The position numbers and the translations under genes were made by a program. DNA of 64,000 bases from Saccoglossus kowalevskii (taxonomy: Eukaryota > Hemichordata > Enteropneusta > Harrimaniidae): positions 141,134-205,133 of the forward strand of contig NW_003118931.1 of assembly GCF_000003605.2 (NCBI RefSeq), read 5' to 3'. The notes under the pieces were generated by a model. The model made no database searches and was not told the DNA's origin. It saw only the letters and a program-made list of their open reading frames with translations. Below are positions 37,137 through 48,760 of this stretch, piece after piece; within the stretch, counting starts at the first letter, position 1; every line of letters starts with the position of its first letter.

Positions 37137-38825
37137 TTGTCAGCTATTTGCAGGATAACCTCAAGGTTTTACACCAAAATCCTTGTCCTATTTGGTGGTT
37201 GTCAGTGGTCGATCACGTAATTGGTGTGCCCGCCCCTACTCCACGTGTTATGATTCGCACCGCAATGATCAGTATATAATGAGTGAGAAGATATCCAAAT
37301 ATTTACCAGCTTCCATGCCTCATGACGTGCGGCAGAACGGGTGTGTTTGCTTTTTATTCGATGTTGTTTTTATCAACAATTAATTGATACGGTGGGTACA
37401 TTGTTGTGTGGCTAGGTCTCCTAGTTAGCGGTATGACCGGAAACTGAACTGCGATTTCGGCATGGACGGAATGTAGGTGTCGTCTCCGCACGTATATGAA
37501 ATCACGGCAAGTTCAAGTAATAATAAATTATATAAAAATAACGCTACGTTTAAAATTAGCCGTATCGATCGCATCCCACGAAATTCAAGTTAAAAATTAA
37601 GTATTGATTTCTCTTTATGTTAACTCAAACAAACAGTGATTTCTTCTACTGTGTCTTGTCGTCGTGTACCGCAGTTGTACGGATTGCGTTGTATACAACG
37701 ATATGCAAGTCTGGCTGGGAAGCAATATACTATGTTTGGTTTCAGTCTCGCAAATAACTGAAATCCGCTAAATCAATGTGAACAATGGTAAACGGCAATA
37801 GAACTTATTGTTTCACTGGAAAATTAAAATTCTGGTGAATATGCTCAAATTATCAATATATTGAAATAAACGTATCCGCGGCACGATAGAACGTTATCTA
37901 AGATTAAAGAGTTATTTTCAGTCAAACCTCAGATGAAAGGATTATTTTCAGTCAAAGTTACACAAAAAACGATCTATGCCTCCAAAGTTATTCAGGTATA
38001 AGCAGCCGTAGAAAACCTGTTATTCAGCGGACATTTGATACTCGGGTGTTAAAACTCATATGACCTAATCTGAAAATAGCACGGGCGGTGAGTACTTGTC
38101 GTGAGCTCGTGTTTGCACGCTCGTTGTACAGCATAATGCCATTGGTATCTGCTTTCTGTGTGAAAGCACGGCCGATACTTCAAGAATGCACAGTCTAATG
38201 TTTTTTTTCTAGAAATATCTTTAACGCCCTGAAATACACAGTATATTTACTACGTACAACGGGACGATCAATGAAGCTTGCCTATTGGTCAATATTGCTT
38301 CTGCAAATAGTCGGATACGATCTGCGTTGTGCAGTAGTCCCAAGCACCTACAGTTTTTAACAAGTAAGTGTTGATCTCGTTGCAGGTTTCAAAGGTTTAC
38401 GAGAACAGAGCCAACGTGCCCCCAGTTTGACATCCAGCATCATTACCTGACACAGCGCACCTCGAGACGGGTTTTTGGAAGCCATTAACTGCGTGTGTGA
38501 GTATTTTTGTGTTGTAAACGAAATACTGTGAGCGTAATACTGGACTCGTAATCCCACCAACGCATCTCGCTGTGTCGCTGTGCAGCCTCGTAGAGCAGTC
38601 AACACCACTCGTTTGCCGTAAACAGGTTTTACATCGGCGACCAGCACGAAAGTGTAACAGCCCGCGTGTATGTCAGTTTACGCATTATTTGAGGGATTCT
38701 CGTTACCCTGTATACATATAATATGACATACATGCATCTGGGACACACCGTGCCTTTCAATTGACGCTGAAACACACTGCACTGTGTGCGTACATGGTCA
38801 TGTCATATGAGTTGAACTAACTTAC

Positions 38826-39056
38826 AGAAAATTCGACGACAGGGCATCTATCATATCCTTTCGGGTTGAGAGAGATACTTCACAAATTGTACTCTTCAGT
38901 TGATGATTGCTATCCAACTCACCGCTGACGAAGCTGGCATTAGCACTTGCTGTACCGCCACCGTAGTCGCCACTGCACATTATTAGAATACAGATTTGCC
39001 ACAATTGATTACGACTGAACTCGTTACTACCCAGACTGAAATTATCACCGTCGTTG
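38826..39056 (-). CDS. Weak candidate exon, unknown protein
   Basis: On the - strand, 76 open codons lie between AACGCAG (acceptor AG at 39058-39057) and TTCT|GTAAGT (donor GT at 38825-38824). The peptide has protein-like composition, for example SGDYGGGTASANASFVSGEL followed by a Ser/Thr-rich, charged part ending DMIDALSSNF. The acceptor has no pyrimidine tract. The region also fits 5' untranslated sequence of the + strand gene starting at 39393, with which it would be divergent. No family was recognised. Confidence 0.15.
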
Positions 39057-39392
39057 CTGCGTTAACGAACTACACCTCGCTCGTTCGAAGAATACACCTT
39101 GATTATCGAGGCGTCGTCAGTTGTTACAATATAGGAACAGAATACAACGCAGTTTATTTACGTACATCGATATTATTGTATCAGCTACAACATCACAGGT
39201 GGTGGTTTCAACGATAAACGCAGACTGTGTTCACTATACTTGTATGATACTCATAGTACCCTAGGAAGTCTCACATAGAACCGTCACGCAACCGTCGTTA
39301 ACATTTGTGCGTTTGAACTGACGTGGTCGGGCACAATTTTCTATTTATTATATCACCCACGAGGACAATAAAATATCGTGATTATACAGTGA

Positions 39393-39476
39393 ATGTGGTG
39401 GCTGACTATCATAATGGGAACAGTTCGAATTACAGTAGTTTTATTTCTGAGTTTCTTCGTGTTGCTATCCTCCCAG
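39393..39476 (+). CDS. First coding exon: signal peptide of a secreted or membrane protein
   Basis: The ATG at 39393 is immediately preceded in frame by TGA, so it is the true start of its frame. The 28 codons read MWWLTIIMGTVRITV followed by a leucine/phenylalanine-rich core (VLFLSFFVLL) and a small-residue end (SSQ). This is the positive or polar start, hydrophobic core and cleavage region of a classic signal peptide. The exon ends CAG|GTGAGT (donor GT at 39477-39478) in phase 0. The next open exon found in matching phase is 47827-47938. The exon sits at the right edge of a GC-richer block with RFX and CTCF-like motifs, consistent with promoter-proximal position. The product cannot be named. 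An opening resembling MGT-x-RI-x and a short Glu-rich, Cys-bearing second exon also occur in secretin-family (class B) receptors, a tentative comparison only. Confidence 0.55.
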
Positions 39477-39478
39477 GT

Positions 39479-41520
39479 GAGTAGCCTATTTTACGTTTAT
39501 GTTCCAATTACCTGGTTCATGTGAATCCACTGTCATGTGCATTATGTAATAAATGAATGCTTATATTCTATGGGGACACGTGCGGGTCTCACCTCGCTAG
39601 CATGGTTTAAGGCGGTACTGAATTTCACGCTAAATCACCGCGGCGCAACCAAGGATGAGCTGATTCAGTTCAACGCTGAACATCAGGTTAACTTGAACAG
39701 TTACGGTGTACACGACAAGTGAACCAGATGCTAACCATGCCTGCTCTTGTGTCTCACATTAGTTCATTACTTCCCTCTCGGTGCGTATCTATAAAAATGA
39801 ACAATTTATCACCTATTTCGGTAGTGTTTGCACAGCCGTTTGATCATAACTCCGTAGATATGTTGCCAGACTTCCCTTAATTCTAATCAACGCAGTATAC
39901 GAACGTACATTTTAATGATCTTGTGCTGATTAAGTCACGTGGGAGTCTTACCTTATGAGTATATGGGTTTGTGCGCTAATATTACACATAGTTTGGGCAG
40001 CGGGTATCCAATTACGTCATCACTATCATGTTAACGTAGTTTGTTTGTCTGCTTCTTGAAACCGCAATACATTAGGGATTGTTAAGCAGTTAACATGGTG
40101 CTTAAATCGATGTGTTGATTCATAATAGAACAACGTTACATTTCCTTCTCAGCGATCATTTCGCACTGATTAAACTATTATGATCTTCTGCAACATTTTA
40201 TTCTAATATCAGGGAATTGAAATACACAAAAAAATAAAAAGCTGAATGTTTATTATTGTTTTTATCCTATTTAAATGAGAATATGGCATCTGATTACCAT
40301 GGAAACCTGGACAATCACACGGAATGTGAATTGTGGCATGGGAAACGATTATCTGTACTCATGCCATACAGCTAATGGAACTGTAATTTGTTCATAGTTG
40401 TGAATCCCCAGCCAATAGCAGGTGTAATAACTGCGTCCATGTGATTTACGGCGACAATATCTCGTAATTACGTCATCCAATTTGTTACTAAAACTGTTCA
40501 ATATGGGATGTTGACATACACAACATATTATGAAAACTAAACACAAGAAATAGTATTACTTCGATAAAAAATGCAAATATATATGACAACCGTCGATTTA
40601 TTAATACGTACAAATTATCCAACGCGCTTGGTTTTAATGCAATTCATTTTGCAGTCAAATCTAGTGTGCTATTAATATCGAATAAAAAAACTTAAATATA
40701 CTGCAATTTAACAATGTTTAATGTTTATATGAGTGATACTAGCATACATGAATTTTGTATAAATGTGTTTCCCTGGGGCGGTCACGGGACTAAGCGGATT
40801 CGTTCAAATGGTCTTGTTATGTTCAGTGGATTTACCTTTCTCTAGTACTCTCAAGGGCAGTCGATTGCTGCGTTGCGTAACCAGGACATTTAAAGTGGGT
40901 TAAGATATCATATTTTAAGTGGCCCGCATTCCATACATTTGTACGGACTAGAAATGTTTATAAAATACGCCATAAATAATACATAATCTAGCCCTTAATA
41001 TTATCTCCAAGCCTGGAATACTATCCATGTTTTTCCTTATTTTTTGTGGTAATTCGACCACCCACCCTCTTTTCCCAGTGGTACTGAACTTGTTTCGTCA
41101 TCAAGAGAGTTGTTGAATGTCCACAGAAGACTATGTATCTAAATGGTTACGCAGGGCACTACAGTGTAATATTTGTATAATGATATGTACACCCGAAGGT
41201 ATTCAAACAAAAACAAGCAGCTCCTTAGTTTTGCATTGATCCACCCTCTCTGCAAACTTCGAGAGTTTTCACGTAGTTCTGCGTACATTATATGCAAGTG
41301 CCACCATTTCTAATTGACTGACCTCTAGATGAGATATTACATCGACACCGAATTTCATTGCAAACATACTGACGTTTGTGACAATGAATGCTAAAACAAG
41401 CAAGTTCTACTTCAATTGAAAACGTTTTACTAACCCCCAAATAAGTAAATGAAAACACAGCTCCTGTTGCGCATGCGTATTGGTAGAAATCATTAAATTA
41501 CCATATATATTTGGCACCAA
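39479..41520. other. Presumed intron of the signal-peptide gene
   Basis: A frame at 39537-39722 (GLTSLAWFKAVLNFTLNHRG, then charged residues) is less AT-rich than its surroundings and reads like protein, but it lacks a good acceptor and ends at TGA. It may be a fragment of an old element or chance. An X-box-like GATTACCATGGAAAC lies at 40292-40306. Confidence 0.35.
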
Positions 41521-41840
41521 AATAGATTTACAAATGTAGGACAATATGCAAAATAGGTTTACGGATGTTTGACAAAATGATCATATGTATGCACGAGAAT
41601 ATGCAAAAAAAGACTCACGTGTGCACGAGTATATGCAAAATAGACTTACGTATCCACGAGAATATGCAACATAGATTTAAGGATGTTTGACAATATGCAA
41701 AATGACCATATGTATGCACGAGAATATGAAAAAAAAACTCATATGCAAAATAGACTCACGTATACACGAGAATATGCAAAATAGAGTTGGATATTCATAA
41801 CATTGTGCAAAATATGCAAAATAGGCAAATATTCACGGGA
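41521..41840 (+). repeat. Degenerate ~31-bp tandem repeat rich in ATATGCAAAAT
   Basis: At least eight diverged units built around 'cacgagaatatgcaaaatag' plus a variable 'acttacgtatg' part, spaced about 31-32 bp apart and with occasional inserts such as 'gatgtttgacaatatgc'. The order decays to the right. The recurrent ATGCAAAA is close to the POU octamer ATGCAAAT, so the array could present many homeodomain sites, or this may be coincidence. Confidence 0.75.
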
Positions 41841-44800
41841 GTGTACAATATATATTCATATATACGAGAACAAACAAATGAATCGCAAGTCTTTACGAGA
41901 CTGTGCTTAATTGATCAATATATTTATGAGTTTTAGATGACATTTATATTTACCACAAAACTAAAGAATAACTGTATTCATGAGATTATGCAAAATATAC
42001 CATAGTCTTATGCGAACATAAACATGTACATAAACGGTACAATTTAATGAAAAAGCGATCAAATATTACTATGGATTTCACCATCTGTGAAATCATTTAT
42101 TTTATAATTACTATTAAAACTATAATTATCCTAAAATAATTCTAATCAGAGGTTACCAAAGGGTTCATATGTATAGCATTTGCGTGAATAATATGTGCTT
42201 GTTTGTTTGTTCATTCATTCTGTTTAATTTTTCAACCATGAACACATAGTATATTTTGAAAACGGTAAACACAAATAATCAGACTTCGCATAAACGTTCA
42301 AAAGCCCGAGTACTAGCCAAAATCTGTCATTTGTCACATGATATGCCAGTACTGCCGTCTTATGTGGTATATTGTCGACAGATATAGGTGATTCGGAACT
42401 TGACTCAGGAAAAATCCACTTTTTCTGAGGTGCAATAAAGTTTTAATAAACAGACAAGAAAGCACTAGTACATTGTGTTTGGTGATGAATTATGATTTGG
42501 GATCAATGTACGTAGCATGTGGAATTGTATATGCATATTTTGACACATATATGAAGCTTTAGTAAATTACATGTAGTATAATGGGTGAGTGCTCCCGTGT
42601 GCCATTGCGGATATATATACTAGTATATATTCTAGAATTGAAAGAATCAGCACAACTAATTTCCATGTTAATCAGATACTTCAATATAACTGTTACGATT
42701 AGTTTACTATATATCGTAACACTTGGCTAAATGTCTCACCCGATGTACTGTCAATGGGTTAAATTGTATGTACTCTGTGTTTAATTGCCAGTGTACCATT
42801 TGCTGTCATGGTTACGGTGGCCGGATATGGAGTCGGCGAGTAACATATATCACGTACACGAACTAAAATACGAACCGAGGTTAACACTTTAAACATAAAC
42901 TTTCGTCACCTTTCACAAAATACACCTGTAAATTATGTACAATTCAATAAATTAAATATACATTAAATTATATATATAATATATATTATAAAATGCTGCA
43001 ACAACATTTGGCGGGACGGTATAGCGTATAATGATTGAGACTGTTAATATCATATTTGCGTTGCGATGATTTGAGTAAAAATACTTCAGACACTTCAAAG
43101 CAAGATTTTTGTTTTTGCACATGTCATTTTCCCACACAGCCTCCAAAATATCCATGACCTTACGCCTCTTGGCATCGAGAATTGTTTTAGTTTAAAACTG
43201 TGAAATGGCTCTAGTAAAGTAAAATCAGCGATCCCTCGGCTTGTTGGCCCAGCAAATTACGTGGTGTCTAGGTGCACAAGATGACAAGTTTGTGTAGGAA
43301 TCATAGATTGTAGGTGTGTGTTTTTGTTTTGTTTTACGCAGTGTTACTCAGTGCCTTTTCAATAATATACTAATGCACCATTTTCAGTAGCACGACGTAC
43401 ATGAGGAAGCGAGAAGACTAAAATTTGTTAATTGGATGCATTTGTGTTCCCTGCCGTTAAACGCTTAGACAGATTATGCCAACAGTGTAAAACACGTATA
43501 TACTTGCATTTAGGTCCTGATAGTAATACATGTTTTTTGAGTCTATTTAAACAAAATAGTAAGATGATTTCGTGTTTTTTTAAATGACACATGCCACGAA
43601 CAACACTCCAGAGATTTATAAAAGGCGTCTTCTATGACCAATACAAATTATAAATGTAAGCGTTTGTTTCAGATATTTTTTTTTTCAGAATGAAGTGAAT
43701 CTAACATTTAATAAGACTTCGGATTCAGGATGTTTTAAAGCAAAAAGGACAAATATACATGTATGCAACTACTTGTAGCTAGTTATAAAATCACTCCGAG
43801 ATAAAACATATCGAGAGTACAAACACTATACGATTTCCTATTCAGAATTGTATATGCAAACACACACACACATATTACAACATAAAAAAACGGGATCACC
43901 TAAATACAGCAAGCAGACGCGCAAACGATCACGCCACACCCACGGCGCCAAAATTTGTAGTTCGAAATGTCATGTAATGTACATCGCCCAACAGTCAGAT
44001 CATAATGCACATGTCGAATCTCGAATATCACAAAAATGTACAGGGCTATAAATGAATCCACTTAGTTACGATCGTTTTTGGGGACAATTCTGTTCACCAA
44101 CAGAAACAACCACTAAATTAACTTTATAATTGTATATACAAACAAACATACCGACATGCATTACAACATGGAACACGGAAAGTGCAACAATAAAATCACT
44201 CTCCGTTTGTGAAAAATTAACTCACACCATTATTCCATAAACGTCAACGTAATAAAATACACACTTTGCATTCAGAACTATTTCCGTTATGGGTACTACG
44301 TAGGATAATTTACAGCACTCGAGTCTTACAGTGAAAACGTGTCACATCAAAAGGTGGTGTTTTTTATTGGACTTGTGAAGGCAATATTTAACAACCCTCG
44401 TTAAAACAACCCCTACAAGTGGCTTGTTAATGAATTGTTTAGGGAGATAATATCAATGCGGTTGATTTTGTACCTGTAAAAAAATCGAAGAGCTACCTTA
44501 ATATTGAACCATAAATCAAACCTACGAAATGAAAGTGAACAATGCATCCACTGCATATGCAATACGGTTACACGCTTTCTGTGTTCGAGTGGCCCCCGGT
44601 AATATTAATATCGAGATATTACCAACTATTACTGAATGTAAGTTTTGAAACAGATAGAAAACAATTCGTTGTGGGTCACAATGTTTTGTCCAGAAATGTT
44701 ACTTGATTAAATAAACACCATACGAGTGAATCAGTCTTAAATCACGCAATACACTGCAGGCGTGACTAAATAACACAACTGTCACAAGGCTGCCGCGTGA

Positions 44801-47800
44801 CTCGGAACCTAATCATTCCTGGACAGGGCATTAAGTGGTAATAAATGCCAAGCGTATGATGTCATTATTCATGTCAGCGTTATTTCATACATATTGAGTT
44901 CCTCGTTTGCATATTTCTTGTTGAACTTGATGAATATTTTCTACATAATATTTTATTTTACATGATTTGCATATTAATTGGTGTAAATATCAAATCGTTT
45001 TATGATGCACAATCCAGATCCACCTATGCAAACCGGAATGTCAGCTAGGAATCAACAAATTATTCGCCTATTTACCTGCCTATTATTACTAATTATGCTA
45101 AGTAATTGGTTTCACTTTATTGATAAGTGGGTAGAAGTAAAATCAGGATGCTAGAATGCAAAAATATTAGTTTTACGTTTACGTTCGGATTAAGTAAAAA
45201 CCAACCCATCGCTACCATGGCATCTGTAACAGATGCAACTCAGTTAAAACAAAAACAAATTAATTCATAAGGTTTTTTATTAGTTAAAAACAACAGTTGA
45301 AAACATGATATACACACATATTTCGAATAATTAATTGGTTATCACTTGTCAAAATCAGTACTTTAAAATAAAGATCTCCCAGAAGAATGTAATAAAATAA
45401 TGACATGCTACTATCAAATTGGCATCTATGTGGTTTCACTGAATGTCGTGATGAGAATTATAATCAATTACAATTTCATATTCCACTGGGGAAGGTTGTT
45501 TGATGACTGTCATGACTACGAGTGATTAGCAAGTGAATTGAATAGTCCATCACGTAAAGTGCGTATATATACCTCGGATATGATATGACGTTTTTCAAAT
45601 TTATTGATACATATGCATAATGAGCAAAATGTTTGTTGGGATATACACATGAATATACATGGGTAAATGTTAGATGTATACGCACATGTCAATATCACCT
45701 TGACAACAACAATCAGCTATTTGCATGGTATGATATTAAATACATACCATTTTGTACGAAATATTAACATATGTGCTTATTTGATAGTGCATGGATTAAA
45801 ATTTATAAAAAGACCATAATTTAACTTTAATTGGTGTTGTGGAATTAACCATGTATGTGTATATTAAATTAAAAAACAAATTTTCAAAAAAAAGAATGAC
45901 TTCCTGTCCAGCTAGTTTTGTACCCGGATGTTACTTTAGTACGTCAGTATGAAACAAGCAGATCGAAGGTCATACTTGAAAAGATAGAAAAAAATATTAA
46001 AATAAATAAGTAAATCATTCACAGAATATTTGTAATAATGCAAGACCTCATACACTCATGCAGAGTCCCATCCATAAGCTTCTGCAACCCTAGCTTCTGC
46101 AAATTTCATATAACGTGTATCATAAGTTTTCACGCTGAGTGCCGCCACGAGTGAAGTGTGTTATGTGGTAACCAAAGGATGTTCTATAACAAGATTATTA
46201 ATTTAATAGCAAATTAAATTACCAGTCTTTCATAGCACAGTAATTAGATACAAAGAAACACGGGCGCTGCAAATTTTGCTTTACTCCTCTTCTTCCCCAG
46301 TGACTGTTAATGGTTATAGCACTAAGCGACCACACCACCGTTTAACGGCGATGATCCACGCGACAGCTCTAATACATAAATCACCAAGCTGTCTGGTACG
46401 TCCGTAAACAAGTACTAGATCATATCATGAATATGTCATATTTACGAGGTCTCTGCAACGGGATGCACACATTCAATTATAATATAAATTGTGTAAATGA
46501 CCCAAAGGATCGATTATGATTAGCGTATAGGTTCTTATTTCCATCAATGCATATCATTAACTGGAAATCCAATTATAACTTAACATAAATAAACATTGTA
46601 GCATTGAACAGGTTAATTATTAGAAGAACTATTTTATCTACTGCATATCATTTCACGCGAATTATTTGTCAATGCTGTCATCGGCCAATACCCGGCGAAT
46701 GGAGTGTACACAATTGGTAATTGGCATTGCGTCTGCATGTGGCGGTATTTTTTATATGAATAAGCAGTATTTTATCAGAATAATGCATAGTTACCATGAC
46801 AATTGTGTCGCCAACATCTAACGAGAACACCATGCCATTCCCACTTTCTCTCGCTCAACCTTTGAACGAATTGTCATATTTGATAACGCAGAATTCCGAG
46901 GTGCGTTTGGAATGATTTTCTTTTCATTCTAACATCAAGTTATCGTACAAAACAGACTAATTAAAATTGTCGGTGCTATAATGAAATCACTTATAGACAC
47001 GTGTTACATCCATTCCGGTTTATTTCAATCGCAATGGTATTATCTGTGCACATGCTGGAGGCAACCAGCATATACGACATCAGTCTGCCATTTTTGTTTA
47101 AACCTGTCAGCACATATTTAAACGTTTGTACCAGTACATTTTACTCAGCCGGAATGAAATATATGTGACATAATATATTTGGTAATAATGACAAAGCCGA
47201 AGGATGCCTGGCATATTCTAGCAATTATAATTTGACGAAAAGAGTGCGTGTTGGTCTATGTGTATAAATATAGGAGCCGTTCATCTATTAAGGGTTTTAG
47301 GATATTTAGTTAGCGTGTTTAGTTTGTTAAAGGCGTTTGTTATTTGCGTCGCGTTAATGCTACACACAAGAGCATATTGACCCGTTAGATGCGCTTTATA
47401 TAGAAGCATATGTTCTACAGACGTACACAATGATTAATATGGCTCACTAAGAAAACAGTTGCACACATTCATTACGTATTGCACTGATACAGATGCACTG
47501 AAATAACATCTTATGTTAAGCTAAATATTTATATTTCGGCGTGGGAAACATAATATACCAACTATCTTACTATAATAAATAGTATAGTCGTCTATCTGTT
47601 AGTACAGCGTACACGTTGACGAATTCCAACTTTTGAGTTCACATTTGAGTGACCGCAGTATTGTTTTTGTGAGTTAACACTAATTTTAATATTGAATCAG
47701 TGTCGGAAATTACACCAATATGATTACAGATTGTTGAACATAGTTCATGTAAAATTGACAATTGGATCGTGATATCCATCACTGAAACAACACTACACAC

Positions 47801-47826
47801 CATTGATGCCACTGTTGTTTTGCCAG
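41841..47826. other. Presumed intron, AT-rich
   Basis: No exon was found. The stretch 44880-45130 is unusual in holding an exact octamer ATTTGCAT together with several TAATTA/TAATTGG homeodomain-type cores, which would suit an enhancer. Otherwise featureless. Confidence 0.35.
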
Positions 47827-47938
47827 GTTGAAGAACGTCAATTGTACAATATTTTGTGCAACTGTCTATCGTTATGTAAAATGGAGATAAATATCACTAA
47901 CGGATACGACTTTAAGGAACCTTGGATAAAGTCCGCAG
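47827..47938 (+). CDS. Candidate ectodomain exon of the signal-peptide gene
   Basis: 'actgttgttttgccag' is a good acceptor (AG at 47825-47826) and GCAG|GTGATT is an acceptable donor (GT at 47939-47940). The exon is open in phase 0 on the left, exactly what the exon at 39393-39476 needs, and leaves phase 1. Its 37 codons begin VEERQLYNILCNCLSLCKME, include the N-glycosylation sequon NIT, and end EPWIKSA. Three cysteines plus a sequon after a signal peptide fit an extracellular segment. Second exons of class B hormone receptors also open with Glu-rich sequence and a cysteine, but the diagnostic Trp-x-x-x-x-Cys-Trp part would lie in a later exon that I did not find. The linking to 39393 is inference from phase and order. 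Confidence 0.42.
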
Positions 47939-48573
47939 GTGATTGTGTTCGACCGGACCTGTTTGACGCCAAGATAGCGCATGAATTGCCATAATGCCAC
48001 GATGATACGAAGATGGTAACACAGTCTTGTCACGTAGTCCCAAACATGAAATACTAGTACTCTGCAAATGCAGTGTTTATCAAAACCCGCACTTGAACTT
48101 GTATTCAATATCCCGAATATTAAATATAACATACTACAATACATGGTTAAAACAGTGAGATAGAGACAACTCAACTTATACAACAATGATGTCATGTGAT
48201 ACATGTCAAATTATGACGACATATGGCGGCATGAAGTGGGATAAGAAATAAAATAGGTATGACCATATTGAATTTTCACAGATCATATAACATTATCGTT
48301 CTGATAACTGATCGTTTAACCTTGTTCATAATATGTGGATCCAATGGTGTACACTGACCCTTTGAGTAACCCATATATTACAAGTAGGGGTACAATTACG
48401 GCAATTCACGATTCATTCAAGATTGTTTTATTACTTTCTCAAGGATAAAACTGTTTGCGATGTCCAATTACAATGCCGCTAGTTATTTCTACCACTGAGT
48501 TGTAGTGTTTCATTTTTACAATTCAATTACATTTTGAAAACTATTTTTTTATTTTATAATTTATTTTTAAAAA

Positions 48574-48760
48574 CCATTTTCGGTTCTAAATCGATTTTTA
48601 AACCCCATTTTCGATTCTGGGTTGAGTTTTTATTTTAAAACCCAATTGTTCATTTCATTTTAAAATATTTTTTTGTATTTAAAGTCCATTTTCGTTTTCA
48701 AAATCCGTTTTCATTTTAAAACTAAATCCATTTTTGTTTCGAAATTCCATTTTCATTCTT
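48574..48760 (+). repeat. Degenerate T-rich tandem repeat (CCATTTTCGTTTT-like)
   Basis: At least six units related to TCCATTTTCGTTTTCAAAAT at spacings of roughly 18-40 bp, each joining a CCATTTTCG block with a TTTAAAA block. The units are strongly diverged, so the array is old. It stands out through repeated TTTTCG in DNA otherwise lacking such phasing. Confidence 0.68.

Noticed and set aside
38357-38647. 96-codon - strand open frame with a CAG|GTAATG donor
   Set aside because: Composition is fairly protein-like, but no acceptor with a pyrimidine tract or family match was found. The same region also fits an untranslated + strand exon (acceptor near 38385, donor near 38498), so strand cannot be decided.
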